DNA of 64,000 nucleotides from Merdibacter sp965119685 (GCA_965119685.1 OZ221971.1:744001-808000), one strand, 5' to 3'; counted from the stretch's first letter, positions 7,570-17,211 are shown. The notes: generated from the letters alone by a model not told the origin. A program made the numbers and translations.

Positions 7570-8871
7570 ATGAAACATTCCAATGCTTTTACTCATTTGA
7601 CTTTGGACGAACGCCGCATCATCCTCACCGGCATCATTAACGGCTCTACCAAATCTGCCATTGCTCAGACCATCGGAAAAGACAAGTCCACTGTCGCTAA
7701 AGAAATTAAACTTCACCGGATTCTCTCCTATAAGTGTAATCTACCTCTGGAATGCAATCATTACCGCAAATGTGTCCACGGCAGACAATGTACTCTTGAC
7801 TGCCCCGAATATGTCCCCTTCCGCTGTTCCAGACGGGATCGATCTCCCGGCGCCTGTAACGGCTGCTCCAACTGGTCCCATTGCAGATTCGACAAGTATA
7901 AGTATTCTCCGGAACAAGCTCATCGTGATTACCGTACCACTTTGTCTGACTCCCGGGAAGGGGTAAATCTGACAGTACAGGAAGCTAAAACTATGGCTGC
8001 GATCATCGCTCCCCTGCTGAAGCAGGGGCAATCCCCCTATCAAATCATCACCAACCATCCGGAACTGGGAATTTCCGAAAAGACACTTTACAATTACATT
8101 GAACAGGATGTTTTCCATGAAGTTGCCGGTATTACTGTCATGGATCTGCGCCGACAAGTATCCCGAAAGCTCCCCAGAAAGAAAGCGAAGGGCTACAAAA
8201 AACGCTCAGACAGAAAATATCTAGCAGGAAGAACCTATAAAGATTATAAGGCTTTCCTTTCTGAAAATCCGGATGCCTTTATCGTGCAGATGGACACTGT
8301 CTATAATGATGAAAAAAGCGGACCTTTCCTCCAAACTTTTAAGTTTGTAAAGACAGGACTTCTTTTTGCACTCTATCATGAAGAAAAAACTGCTCGCTCC
8401 ATGTTGAAAGGTGTGAATCTGCTGGAATCTATCCTTGGGGAAGAACTGTTTCGAAAATATGTCCAGCTCCTCCTTACAGACAGAGGCTCTGAGTTTTCGG
8501 CAGCTGAAGCCATGGAAAATGGAGCTAACGGGACTAGGAGAACACGGGTATACTATTGTGACCCTATGCAGTCCGGACAGAAAGGAACGCTGGAAAACAA
8601 ACATATCGAGCTGCGTTATATCCTTCCAAAAGGAACAGATTTGAAAGCCTTGGGGCTGTCTGGACAGCCTTCATTGAACCTGATCCTGTGTCATGTAAAT
8701 TCTTCTTCTGAGGAATCCCTGGGCGGAAGAAGCCCCTTTGAACTGACAGAGTTCATGTATCCGGATCTTTATAAAAGGCTATGTGCTTTTGGTATTCAGC
8801 AGATCCCAAAGGATCAGGTGATCTTAAAACCGTATTTAATAAAAAAACAGATAAGTAAGCAACTAAATTAA
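7570..8871 (+). CDS. IS30-family transposase
   Basis: 433 residues, full length for the family. An N-terminal helix-turn-helix (LTLDERRIILTGIINGSTKSAIAQ...STVAKEI) precedes a Cys-rich segment (about 55-110) and a C-terminal DDE integrase core: VQMDTV (first Asp), LTDRGSEF (second Asp) and GTLENKHIELR (Glu). No frameshift or stop, so the element may be active. Base composition differs from neighbouring host genes, consistent with mobility. Confidence 0.95.
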   Translation: MKHSNAFTHLTLDERRIILTGIINGSTKSAIAQTIGKDKSTVAKEIKLHRILSYKCNLPLECNHYRKCVHGRQCTLDCPEYVPFRCSRRDRSPGACNGCSNWSHCRFDKYKYSPEQAHRDYRTTLSDSREGVNLTVQEAKTMAAIIAPLLKQGQSPYQIITNHPELGISEKTLYNYIEQDVFHEVAGITVMDLRRQVSRKLPRKKAKGYKKRSDRKYLAGRTYKDYKAFLSENPDAFIVQMDTVYNDEKSGPFLQTFKFVKTGLLFALYHEEKTARSMLKGVNLLESILGEELFRKYVQLLLTDRGSEFSAAEAMENGANGTRRTRVYYCDPMQSGQKGTLENKHIELRYILPKGTDLKALGLSGQPSLNLILCHVNSSSEESLGGRSPFELTEFMYPDLYKRLCAFGIQQIPKDQVILKPYLIKKQISKQLN

Positions 8872-9107
8872 AAGAAACAACAGGCGGCTGAGCGGATTTC
8901 CATATCAACATCTCAAGTGGAAGTTAGTCCTACACCCTAAAAAAATGACTAAAATTCACTTCTTTTCGTTATACCCAAAAATTAGTATTCAATGCCATAA
9001 ACCTGTTGTTTCCTTTGTTATTGTAATACTAAATTCTACTTAAATGAACAAAAAAGCAGCAATTTCTTCGTTTTGTAAGAGTAATTGCCACTTATTTTTT
9101 TCGCTCT

Positions 9108-9138
9108 TTCAAAGTGGAAATAAACTTTTCACTTCAGC
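9108..9138. repeat. IS30 right terminal inverted repeat
   Basis: 31-bp exact partner of the left end. Confidence 0.9.
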
Positions 9139-9151
9139 AAAATCGAAAAAA
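9139..9151. repeat. IS30 target site duplication, right copy
   Basis: AAAATCGAAAAAA, identical to 7419-7431. Confidence 0.9.
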
Positions 9152-9172
9152 TGATAGGAAAATCACGAGAAG

Positions 9173-9206
9173 TTGTATAGATAAAATGTATAAGTTTTAC
9201 TATAAT
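9173..9206 (+). promoter_or_regulatory. Promoter/operator of second GntR gene
   Basis: TTGTATAGATA at 9173-9183, then TATAAT at 9201-9206. The operator core occupies the -35 zone, and the ATG at 9205 lies within the -10, so it cannot be the real start. This points to autoregulation. Confidence 0.6.
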
Positions 9207-9228
9207 GGACGCAAAGAGGATGGAAGAT

Positions 9229-9948
9229 ATGGAAAGTGAAAAGAACACGCCGAAATATAAGCAAGTGGAGGAATATATCCTTAAGGAGATCGATGAGCAG
9301 CGCCTGAAAGAGGGCGATCAGATTTTAACGGAGGAGCAGCTGTGCAAGAAGTTTAACTTCAGCCGCATGACGATCAATAAGGCGCTGGGGCATTTAGTGG
9401 AGAGCGGGCATATCAAGCGAATTGCCGGCAAGGGCAGCTTTGTTACCTTTCCCCACATCACTAAAAAAGACCAATCGGGCTTTACCAGCGATATGGAATC
9501 CATCGGCATGAAGCCGGGTTCCCGTTTAATCTCCTATCAGGTGTTAAGAGGTGCGGACATTCCGGAGATCGCCGCCCGCATCCAGGTGGGAGAGGAAGAT
9601 TTGGTCCACTATTTTGTACGGCTGCGCACCGGGAATGAGGAGCCGATTGCGATCAGTTATAATTATATCTCCTCGCTGGTGCTGCCGGCGATTGACGTAA
9701 AGGCGCTGGATGGCTCCTTGAACCAATATGTGGAATCGCTGGGTTTGACACGTGTGGGAAATGAAATCGAGATGAGCGCCGTATTGCCGACACAGAAGCA
9801 GATGGAGCTGCTGGGAGTGAAGAATGTCGCCTTGCTGCGAAGCGAATCGCTGCAGCATGTCCAAAAGGACGGAAAACGGATGATCCTGGGCTTAGTAGCC
9901 ACCTACTATATCGGTAACCGTTATTCGTATTGCTTCAACCGCTTTTAG
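9229..9948 (+). CDS. GntR-family (HutC/UTRA) regulator, paralogue of 1716-2420
   Basis: 239 residues from ATG 9229, chosen because AAGAGG precedes it and earlier ATGs fall in or next to the -10. Winged helix at about 8-75 (EEQLCKKFNFSRMTINKAL) and UTRA domain at about 95-235. Strongly similar over its whole length to the GntR encoded in the PTS operon. Shares the TTGTATAGATA motif with the HAD and PTS promoters, so it probably controls them. The IS30 element now lies between it and the HAD gene. Confidence 0.92.
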   Translation: MESEKNTPKYKQVEEYILKEIDEQRLKEGDQILTEEQLCKKFNFSRMTINKALGHLVESGHIKRIAGKGSFVTFPHITKKDQSGFTSDMESIGMKPGSRLISYQVLRGADIPEIAARIQVGEEDLVHYFVRLRTGNEEPIAISYNYISSLVLPAIDVKALDGSLNQYVESLGLTRVGNEIEMSAVLPTQKQMELLGVKNVALLRSESLQHVQKDGKRMILGLVATYYIGNRYSYCFNRF

Positions 9949-10052
9949 CTGCGGCTGCATCTTTGAGGACATCGGACGTTATTGCCCATCGATGCGCAAA
10001 GCTGTAATACCAACATTTAGGCACAATGGAAGCGGCATGAGACAACAAACGA

Positions 10053-10099
10053 TAAAAAACCATTTCGCAGGGGAAGAAGCTTTGGCGAAATGGTTTTTA
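10053..10099 (+). terminator. Terminator of GntR gene
   Basis: AAACCATTTCGC and GCGAAATGGTTT form a 12-bp stem followed by T-rich sequence. Confidence 0.85.
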
Positions 10100-10351
10100 T
10101 TTCTTTAGACTTTATATTTCTTTCGCACAAGCGCGGTAACCGCAAGGCTTGCACATTTTACACGTCCTTACGCAGCAGTGCACAGCAGGCAGCCGACATT
10201 GCCAATTGATTGCCGAGGGGAGTCTGTCCGCTTTTACTGCCGCTGCCCGCTTTTCTATCAGCCTTTCCGCCTTGAAAGCGTGGTCTCTTAACAAGATAAG
10301 ACGAATGGAGCGGCAATAGGCGAGATGAACGCGCCTTCTCTGTCATTGATT
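10100..10351. other. Intergenic, no gene recognised
   Basis: About 250 bases between convergent genes. Only short overlapping frames on the minus strand; no ribosome site, hairpin or tRNA-like structure was seen. Confidence 0.4.
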
Positions 10352-11839
10352 TTAAAATTTATGATACAGCATCGACTTGCTCTGATATTGATCCTCACAG
10401 GTCAAGTGCATTTTCAGCTTGCGGAATACGCCGCTGTCCACCTCGGAGAGGATGACGGAGCTATGCACGTCACAGTCCTTGAGCTTGCTCAGCTGCTGCA
10501 TCGCCAAATGGGAAAGCGGGTTGGTCGTTGCGGAGATGGAGAGGGCGATCAGCACCTCGTCGGTATGCAGGCGCGGGTTGTGTCCGCCCAAAGCGTTGAC
10601 CTTCAAGCGCTGGATCGGTTCGATGATGCTTGGTGAGATGAGCGGGATGCTGTCGTCGATCTTGGCCAGGGTTTTCAGCGCGTTCAACAGCGCGGCGCTG
10701 CTGGCGCCTAACAGATCGGTCGTCCGCCCGGTAACGATGACGTCGCCCAAATCGATGGCAACTGCCGGTCCCTCGGTTTCCATGGCACGCTTGTTCGCCG
10801 CTTGGATGCAAGGGCGTACCTCCTCGGTAATATTTGCCTGCGACATGATCAGCTGAATCTTTTCCACCGTCTCCTCGCTGGCTCTTCCCCGTTTCAAATC
10901 GAGCTTGGACTGATAATAGCGGCGCACGATCTCCACCGCGCTCGCTTCTCTAGCGGCCGCATCGTCAACGATGCAGTTGCCCGCCATGTTGACACCCATG
11001 TCGGTCGGGGACTGGTAAGGGCTGGCGCCGTAGATCGAGGTGAACATCGCTTTGAGCACCGGGAAGATCTCCACATCTCGGTTGTAGTTGACCGTCGTCT
11101 TGCCATACGCCTCCAAGTGGAAAGGGTCGATCATGTTGATGTCGTTGAGATCGGCCGTCGCCGCTTCATAGGCGAGGTTGACAGGATGCTTTAACGGGAG
11201 ATTCCAGATCGGGAAGGTTTCAAATTTGGCATAACCTGCCTTGATGCCGCGTTTATGCTCATGATAGAGCTGAGAGAGACATGTTGCCATCTTGCCTGAT
11301 CCCGGCCCCGGCGCGGTAACGACGACTAGCGGCTTGCTGGTTTCGATATAGTCATTGATGCCGAAGCCCTGCTCGGAGATGATCTTTTTGACGTCGTTGG
11401 GATAGCCCTCGATGGCATAGTGCAGATATACCGGTACGCCGACACGCTGCAAGCGCTGCCGAAACGCCTCTGCCCGCGCCTGCTTGTCATAGCGGGTTAA
11501 GACGACGCTGCCGACATACAGTCCGACGGAGCGGAAAGAGTCGATGAGCCGCAGCACCTCATCGTCATAGGTAATCCCCAAATCGCGGCGCAGCTTGTTT
11601 TTTTCAATATCGCTCGCACAGATGGCGATGACGATTTCCACCTGCTCCTTGAGCTGCAGCAGCATTTTCAGCTTGCTGTCAGGCAGAAAGCCCGGCAGTA
11701 CGCGGGATGCGTGCGTATCGTCAAACAGCTTGCCGCCAAACTCCAGATACAGCTTATTATCGAAGGAATGAATCCGTTCTACGATGTGCTGCGACTGCAT
11801 TTTTAAATAAGCATCATTGTCAAAAGCGATTTTCCTCAT
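10352..11839 (-). CDS. DUF1846 family protein (UPF0371)
   Basis: 495 residues, the usual length of the family. Recognisable by FDNDAYLKMQSQHI at the N-terminus and APGPGSGKMATCLSQLYHE in the centre (about residue 175), a glycine-rich P-loop-like turn, followed by EAATADLNDINMIDPFHLEAYG. Biochemical role is not established; structures show a nucleotide-binding-type fold. Soluble, cytosolic. GGGGAGG precedes the ATG, and a TATAAT lies about 45 bases upstream (RC of 11878-11883 region). Stand-alone gene. Confidence 0.9.
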   Translation of the reverse strand: MRKIAFDNDAYLKMQSQHIVERIHSFDNKLYLEFGGKLFDDTHASRVLPGFLPDSKLKMLLQLKEQVEIVIAICASDIEKNKLRRDLGITYDDEVLRLIDSFRSVGLYVGSVVLTRYDKQARAEAFRQRLQRVGVPVYLHYAIEGYPNDVKKIISEQGFGINDYIETSKPLVVVTAPGPGSGKMATCLSQLYHEHKRGIKAGYAKFETFPIWNLPLKHPVNLAYEAATADLNDINMIDPFHLEAYGKTTVNYNRDVEIFPVLKAMFTSIYGASPYQSPTDMGVNMAGNCIVDDAAAREASAVEIVRRYYQSKLDLKRGRASEETVEKIQLIMSQANITEEVRPCIQAANKRAMETEGPAVAIDLGDVIVTGRTTDLLGASSAALLNALKTLAKIDDSIPLISPSIIEPIQRLKVNALGGHNPRLHTDEVLIALSISATTNPLSHLAMQQLSKLKDCDVHSSVILSEVDSGVFRKLKMHLTCEDQYQSKSMLYHKF

Positions 11840-12549
11840 AAACTACCTCCCCGTTTTTGTTGATAAACACTTACGCTATTATATCAAAAAAACGGCGGGG
11901 TTACTATGGGGAATGCAAAAAAACGTCTGCGCCGCAGGCAATGGTATGCAAATGCCCGGAAAGATGAAAAAGCATGCACCGGCGGAAAGGGCGTCTGTGA
12001 AAACGGCAAAAAGAAAACGATCAAAAGCGAGCACTCATAAAAGGAGAGGCTGTGACTCTTTTGATCAGCGTCTTTGATTGATAAGAAAAGGGGGGATTTC
12101 GATCACAGCGGCAGGCATGCGCACTCACTTGGGAAACAAAGCAGATAAAGGATGCGATGGACGCCGCGATTAGCAAAGCGAGCCACAAAGTAGCAGGGCG
12201 CATGAGGACATGACGCGAGAGTATCTGTCGTTGTCAAGCGCAAAACGGAGAGGCCAAGGAAAATAAGAACCCCCTTTGTTTTTGGTGCTGAACATAGAAA
12301 GGAAACTCGGGAAAAAGGCATTGAGAAAGCGCTTTGCGTTTTCCTTGCGCCTGTGATAGACTGATGGTGATCAAAACCCTGTTTTCAAACAGACACAGGG
12401 TAAAATACAGAGAAAAGCGATCGAAAACTGCATGGCAAACGCCTTTCTTCGCCGATACATTTCACAGGGATTGCACCTTTGAAGCAGGGGCGGTGAGTGC
12501 GGCGGCATGTGGTGCGTATCGCCAAAGCGAGCATAGGGGAGGATTGCGT
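11840..12549. other. Intergenic region upstream of the McrBC-like genes
   Basis: About 700 bases. The left edge holds the DUF1846 promoter (minus). On the right, TTGCGT (12334-12339) and TAGACT (12357-12362), 17 bases apart, make a plausible plus-strand promoter, leaving a leader of nearly 190 bases before the ATG at 12550. The reading frame is open upstream to 12334, but there is no ribosome site there. Nothing else recognised. Confidence 0.45.
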
Positions 12550-15162
12550 ATGGGCATCTACATCGGATATATCGACAAGGTTGCGTATGAGCGGGATCGG
12601 CTGATCTTTTTTAACTTCAAACCGATTGCCGAGGTGACCGCGGGGCAGATTCATCAGCTGTCAGCGCAGGAGCAGGCGAAGCTGCTGCCGGAATCGGAGA
12701 AGCGCGACATCAATTTTGCGTTTTCATGGGCAAATGAAGAAGCGCGCAAACAGATGAATGAGATGTTTACGGATCATGCGCTCATGGTGTTTGAGTTTAC
12801 CTTAGCGGATTTGGAACCCAACATGCGGCACAATTCGCGTGAGCGCAATCAGACCGGCTATAAGGTGCAGGCGATCCCGATGATCGAGGAAGGGAAAATC
12901 CGGCCGCTGGATTCCATTTCTGCGTATGCGCTCGTGCGCAAGGAGCAGCTGCTCTCGGATTTCTACAATGATGCCGTCGTCGAAATTGACGCCAACTGCG
13001 CGCTTTGCGGCAAACAGGCGTTTGTCGAGCTGGAGGACGTTTGGGCGGGACCTTACGAGATCGGCGTTCAGCCATCGACCGCCGCCTACTATATCCGCCC
13101 TCAGATCAAGGAAAACAAGTACAGCGTGATGGGCTATCGCAAAGCGGACGTCGAGGAGAAAGCGCTCACTGCCACGGCGCTGTACTGGGGAGAATATACG
13201 CATACGTGGTCTTTGCTGGTGCCAAAGGCAGAGGCCAAGAAACAGCAGATCGACGTCATCAGCGACGCACAGCTGCTGGAGAGCTTTCGCGACAGCCTGC
13301 ATCACAGCCAAACGGTGGGACAGCGCATTGCGCTCAATGACATCCCCGCGCTGTTAAAACGGTATGAGGAATCTCTGCTCGCCGGATCGGTGTTAACCGT
13401 TGAGGTGCGCCGCAATCGTTTGAAGCGCCTGCTGGATCTGCTGACGGCGGAGGGCGATGTGGATGGTACGCTGGAGACGGCCGCCGATTTCATCTGCGAG
13501 CTGCTGGTGAAATATCAGGACAGCCCTAACGTCGAGGAGTGGCTGAAAAGCTTGCTTGCAAAGCATCCGGAGCTGATCGAGGGGATGAAAGAATCACAGG
13601 TCATCACCCAGCACATGGCGCAGCTTGAGCAAAGCTTAGCTGATTTGCAGCAGGAACGCAGTACGCTGGAACAGACGATCGAGCAGAAAAGAGCGGAGGC
13701 CGACGCGATTGAAAACGCGGCGATCGAAGCGAAAAAGCGTGAGCTGCTGCGCATGGATGCGGAATATGAGCAGCTGCGTGAACGTATCAAGGCCGGTAAA
13801 GAGGTGCTTGCGGGCATCGATTCTCTTAGTGATTTGCAGCATCGCCAAAGCGTCACTCAGCAGGAGGTCGACTATCTGGAAAAGCATCGCAGCCACTTGG
13901 AGCGGGAGACGAGAGGGCTTCAGCTGCAATTTCAGCAGCTTTTGAACAGCTCGCATGATAAGATGGTGAGCATCGCTTTCGATGGTTTCATGGCAAACAA
14001 GCTGTTACAGGCGGCCGCGCAGTGGGAAGCGCAGGAAAATCAGGAACAGGCGGCTTTGGCGGCGGCGCGCAATGCGAATGTTAGGACAGCCGAAAAAACG
14101 CCGGCGCAGCTGGTCGACTATCTTTGCGCTATGGTGCAGACGGTGCGTCCTGCTTACAGCAGAAATACGATTGTGAATATCGCCGTCTGTCTGACACAGG
14201 GCTTTTTGACGGTGTTCTCCGGAGAACCGGGATGCGGCAAGACCTCGATCTGCAACATCTTCGCCGAGGTGTTAGGGCTGTATAAAGTTAATGAGCAGGG
14301 CGTCGATGAGCGCTATGTCTCGGTATCGGTCGAGCGGGGATGGACATCCAAGCGCGATTTTATCGGTTATTACAATCCGCTGACTAAGAGCTTCGACAAG
14401 AGCAACCGCCGTGTGTACGATGCTTTGCAGCAGCTGAGCTATGAAGAGACCAAGGGAATTCACCGCATGCCTTATGTCATTTTGCTCGATGAGGCGAATC
14501 TCAGCCCGATGGAATACTATTGGTCGGATTTCATGAACCTCTGTGATGAGCCAAGGACGCATGGCAGCGTGAATCTGGGCGAGGACTTTGTCTTTGCCAT
14601 CCCGGATACCCTGCATTTTTTAGCGACGATCAACAACGATCACACCACTGAGACACTTTCGCCGCGGCTGATCGACCGGGCGATGATCATCACCCTGCCC
14701 AAACAGGGAACCGCAGCTCTCCCTGCGCAGGAATTGCCAAAGGAGAAACTGGAGGTCATCTCATGGTCTTCCCTTTGCGAGGCGTTTTTGCCAAGCAGGG
14801 AAGCGTGTGTGTTCCCTGCGCCGTTGCAGCGCATGTATGACGCATTGTCGGCAAAGCTGAGAGAACAGCGCTTTTCAATCAGTCCGCGTGTCGATACGGC
14901 GATTAAACGCTATTGGGCGGCGGCATCCCGGCACTTTGAGATGGATGAGACAAAGACAGAGGCGGATATCGTCGCATTGGACTATGCACTCGCCCAGCGG
15001 GTTTTGCCAAAGCTTTCCGGCAGCGGCGAGCGCTTTGAACAATGGCTGGAGGAGCTGAAAAGCCTGTGCAGCGGTTATGGGCTCAATATGTCCGCCAAGC
15101 TGGTGAAGGATATGATTGCGCGCGGCAATGAGCAGATGAAGTACTATCAGTTCTTCTGCTGA
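12550..15162 (+). CDS. McrB-like AAA+ ATPase with long coiled coil (defence-related)
   Basis: 870 residues from ATG 12550 (GGGGAGG seven bases upstream). N-terminal part of unknown fold (1-340) with one CxxC (C150, C153); a coiled coil rich in Glu/Gln/Leu about 350-470; then an AAA+ domain. Walker A is GEPGCGKT (558-565), Walker B VILLDEAN (642-649), sensor 1 ATINND (692-697), with candidate arginine fingers R706/R710. The McrB GTPase signature (MNTADR-like) is not present at sensor 1, so ATP rather than GTP is the likelier fuel. Paired 14 bases upstream of a DUF2357/nuclease gene, as in McrBC-type restriction and the coiled-coil nuclease tandems. Probably senses modified or foreign nucleic acid and drives the nuclease. 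Confidence 0.8.
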   Translation: MGIYIGYIDKVAYERDRLIFFNFKPIAEVTAGQIHQLSAQEQAKLLPESEKRDINFAFSWANEEARKQMNEMFTDHALMVFEFTLADLEPNMRHNSRERNQTGYKVQAIPMIEEGKIRPLDSISAYALVRKEQLLSDFYNDAVVEIDANCALCGKQAFVELEDVWAGPYEIGVQPSTAAYYIRPQIKENKYSVMGYRKADVEEKALTATALYWGEYTHTWSLLVPKAEAKKQQIDVISDAQLLESFRDSLHHSQTVGQRIALNDIPALLKRYEESLLAGSVLTVEVRRNRLKRLLDLLTAEGDVDGTLETAADFICELLVKYQDSPNVEEWLKSLLAKHPELIEGMKESQVITQHMAQLEQSLADLQQERSTLEQTIEQKRAEADAIENAAIEAKKRELLRMDAEYEQLRERIKAGKEVLAGIDSLSDLQHRQSVTQQEVDYLEKHRSHLERETRGLQLQFQQLLNSSHDKMVSIAFDGFMANKLLQAAAQWEAQENQEQAALAAARNANVRTAEKTPAQLVDYLCAMVQTVRPAYSRNTIVNIAVCLTQGFLTVFSGEPGCGKTSICNIFAEVLGLYKVNEQGVDERYVSVSVERGWTSKRDFIGYYNPLTKSFDKSNRRVYDALQQLSYEETKGIHRMPYVILLDEANLSPMEYYWSDFMNLCDEPRTHGSVNLGEDFVFAIPDTLHFLATINNDHTTETLSPRLIDRAMIITLPKQGTAALPAQELPKEKLEVISWSSLCEAFLPSREACVFPAPLQRMYDALSAKLREQRFSISPRVDTAIKRYWAAASRHFEMDETKTEADIVALDYALAQRVLPKLSGSGERFEQWLEELKSLCSGYGLNMSAKLVKDMIARGNEQMKYYQFFC

Positions 15163-15176
15163 AAGGGGATGTCATA

Positions 15177-17012
15177 ATGACAAGCGGATATTTGACGCTG
15201 ATTCCCCTTGGCAGAGAATCCTCGGCGTCGTTTCAGGCGGCGCTGTGGGAAGAGGATGAACGCGTGTGGGATGTGGAGGAATCTCTCAGACAGGCAAAAC
15301 AGGCGCACGGCGTGTTTTTTGATCAGCCCTACGAGTTTGTTTTGCATGGGGATTCGCTTGATGAGGTCAGCGATGTGCGCGTTTACATCAATGATGTCGA
15401 TACCCCTGCGCTGTATCAGCAGGGACGCCTGCGCTTTTTCGTGCAGGAGGGATTGCAGGGGCGCGTCTTTTTGGACTGCTATGGCTATGTTACCGTGCGT
15501 TTGACACTGCTGTTTCAAAACGGTGAAACGCAGAACCTTTGCACGGGCTATATGCCGGTGCTGGTGCGCAAGGGGGCGCTCAACGACAGCGTCTGCGCGA
15601 TGATGCGCTATGTGGCGGAACATGAGGAATCGCTCTTGTATCAGGGGGAGACAAAGCCCCGCGCATTTGTAGATATCAAAGAAAAGGGAAGTGCACGCTT
15701 AGAGGCGAAGCTGCAGCTTGCCGCCAGGATTGCCGAGTGCTATGAGGCAAACTACGGTTATTTTAAAAGCAATCATCGCACGCATATCGAAAAGGCGGCG
15801 GCGGTGGAATACGTAGAGCGATTGCCTCTCATCACACCCGACGCTCTGCGTTATATCGCTAACCACCCACAGTATTTACAGGCGGCGCATGCGCCGCAGG
15901 GCATTCGTATCGCTAAGCGCACCTATCAGCCAAGCAAGGCGCTCTCTTTGCGAAACGTATCGACGGCAGACATCTATGAAAACCGCGTCGTATTGGGCTT
16001 TCTGCGTTACATGCTCGATGAGCTGCGAGAGCTGCGCGCACATTGTGAACGACTACTGGAGCTGCTGTCTTTTCAAACGCTGCCCGCCATGGAGTATGTC
16101 GATTCCTCCCGCTATTTATTTGCCGAGAGCAGGCAGGTGCTCGCAGACGGTGAAAAACAGCTGTCACAGCTCTCTGACACATATGCGCGCTTGTGGCGCA
16201 TGTATCATGACGCGCTCAGCATCGCGGGGGAGAAGCTGACGGCGCCGCCTTTGCCGACGCCCCTCTTTCTCTCGCTTCCGGCGTATCACCAGCTGTTCGA
16301 GGGCATGTATCAGTGGTTTCACTACGGCGTCTACGATTTTGCCAAGGAGCGTTTTCTGCTCTCCTTTGTCAAGGCGTCCGCCCTTTATGAAAGCTATTTG
16401 TTAGTCAAGCTGGTCGCCTATGTGCAGACGCGCGGCTATCGCCTGATTGAAAAAAAACGCTGTCACTACCCGGTTGCCAAAAGCTGGCTGTATCAAAATA
16501 CCCGCTGTGCGAACACATATCGTTTCAGTGACGGGCAAAGGGAGCTGACGCTGTACTATCAGCCGGTCATCTTTGACAGCGATCAAAGCGGCGTCAATGC
16601 GATCGGGCTGTACCGCAACAATTCAATCGCATCCGGGGAAAGCGAATGGGGCGCGCATTACTATACGCCCGATTACCTCCTCAAGCTGGAGGATGCGCAA
16701 GGCGCGCGTTATTTGATTCTCGATGCGAAGTTCTCCAGCCTTGCGAGCGTGCGCAAATACCATCTGCGAAATCTGGCTTTCAAGTATCTGTTTTCGATCA
16801 GCCCGATCACACCGCGGGATCAGCTTGCCGGCATGTGTATCCTGTATGGCAAATGCCAGCAGGGCGAGGAGTCGGTGAGCGCATATGATTGTCAGATAGA
16901 GGGACATGTCATCACGCCGTTCGCACAGCTGATGCCGCTCATGGAAGGGGTGGATGACGAAGCGCATGCCCATAGGCTGGATGCGCTGCTTCAGATGCTG
17001 TGGAGAGGATAA
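15177..17012 (+). CDS. McrC-like DUF2357 protein with PD-(D/E)xK nuclease domain
   Basis: 611 residues. The N-terminal half (about 60-300) fits the DUF2357 type region found in McrC relatives. The C-terminal domain holds the nuclease core: Glu405 in ALYESYLL, PD at 498-499 in YYTPDYLL, and DAK at 516-518 in YLILDAKFSS, an intact PD-(D/E)xK set. It starts 14 bases after the AAA+ gene with GGGG upstream, so the two are one operon. The ATPase partner is expected to assemble on it and license cleavage. Target (modified DNA, or RNA as proposed for coiled-coil tandems) cannot be read from sequence. No methyltransferase gene is near, which fits a modification-dependent or non-classical system. Confidence 0.8.
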   Translation: MTSGYLTLIPLGRESSASFQAALWEEDERVWDVEESLRQAKQAHGVFFDQPYEFVLHGDSLDEVSDVRVYINDVDTPALYQQGRLRFFVQEGLQGRVFLDCYGYVTVRLTLLFQNGETQNLCTGYMPVLVRKGALNDSVCAMMRYVAEHEESLLYQGETKPRAFVDIKEKGSARLEAKLQLAARIAECYEANYGYFKSNHRTHIEKAAAVEYVERLPLITPDALRYIANHPQYLQAAHAPQGIRIAKRTYQPSKALSLRNVSTADIYENRVVLGFLRYMLDELRELRAHCERLLELLSFQTLPAMEYVDSSRYLFAESRQVLADGEKQLSQLSDTYARLWRMYHDALSIAGEKLTAPPLPTPLFLSLPAYHQLFEGMYQWFHYGVYDFAKERFLLSFVKASALYESYLLVKLVAYVQTRGYRLIEKKRCHYPVAKSWLYQNTRCANTYRFSDGQRELTLYYQPVIFDSDQSGVNAIGLYRNNSIASGESEWGAHYYTPDYLLKLEDAQGARYLILDAKFSSLASVRKYHLRNLAFKYLFSISPITPRDQLAGMCILYGKCQQGEESVSAYDCQIEGHVITPFAQLMPLMEGVDDEAHAHRLDALLQMLWRG

Positions 17013-17211
17013 CGGCAGCGATCAGCGAAAAAATCATCACTGTCACCCCCTGCTTTGGCATAGGATACAACAGGGCGTTTGACGGACACTGCATCCAAAT
17101 GTAAGGAAATTGAACGGCGATGTAGCGCTCTTGTAGAAAATGATTTATAATATAAAGGATATTAGCAGTAACCAAATCCATAGGAACCAACGGAAGGAGT
17201 GTCTTTACGGC
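17013..17211. other. Intergenic region and murA promoter
   Basis: A TATAAT lies at 17147-17152 about 60 bases before the murA start. No terminator for the nuclease gene is obvious. Confidence 0.4.

Larger units (their letters stand above)
7432..9138 (+). mobile_element. IS30-family insertion sequence, complete (1707 bp)
   Basis: Bounded by perfect 31-bp inverted repeats at 7432-7462 and 9108-9138 that begin GCTGAAGTGAAAAG. Flanked by a 13-bp direct repeat. Contains one full transposase gene. Subterminal direct repeats TTTAGTCTTNCACTTAT lie at 7478-7494 and 7517-7533, with a partial copy (TTAGTCCTACAC) at 8924-8935 inside the right end, possibly transposase-binding sites. The insertion separates a HAD gene from its probable divergent GntR partner. 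Confidence 0.93.

Noticed and set aside
10112..10346. Two overlapping 60-codon minus-strand frames
   Set aside because: No start signal or similarity; composition typical of noncoding spacer.
12334..12549. Longer N-terminus for the McrB-like protein
   Set aside because: The open frame upstream spans the likely promoter and has no ribosome site, whereas ATG 12550 has GGGGAGG.
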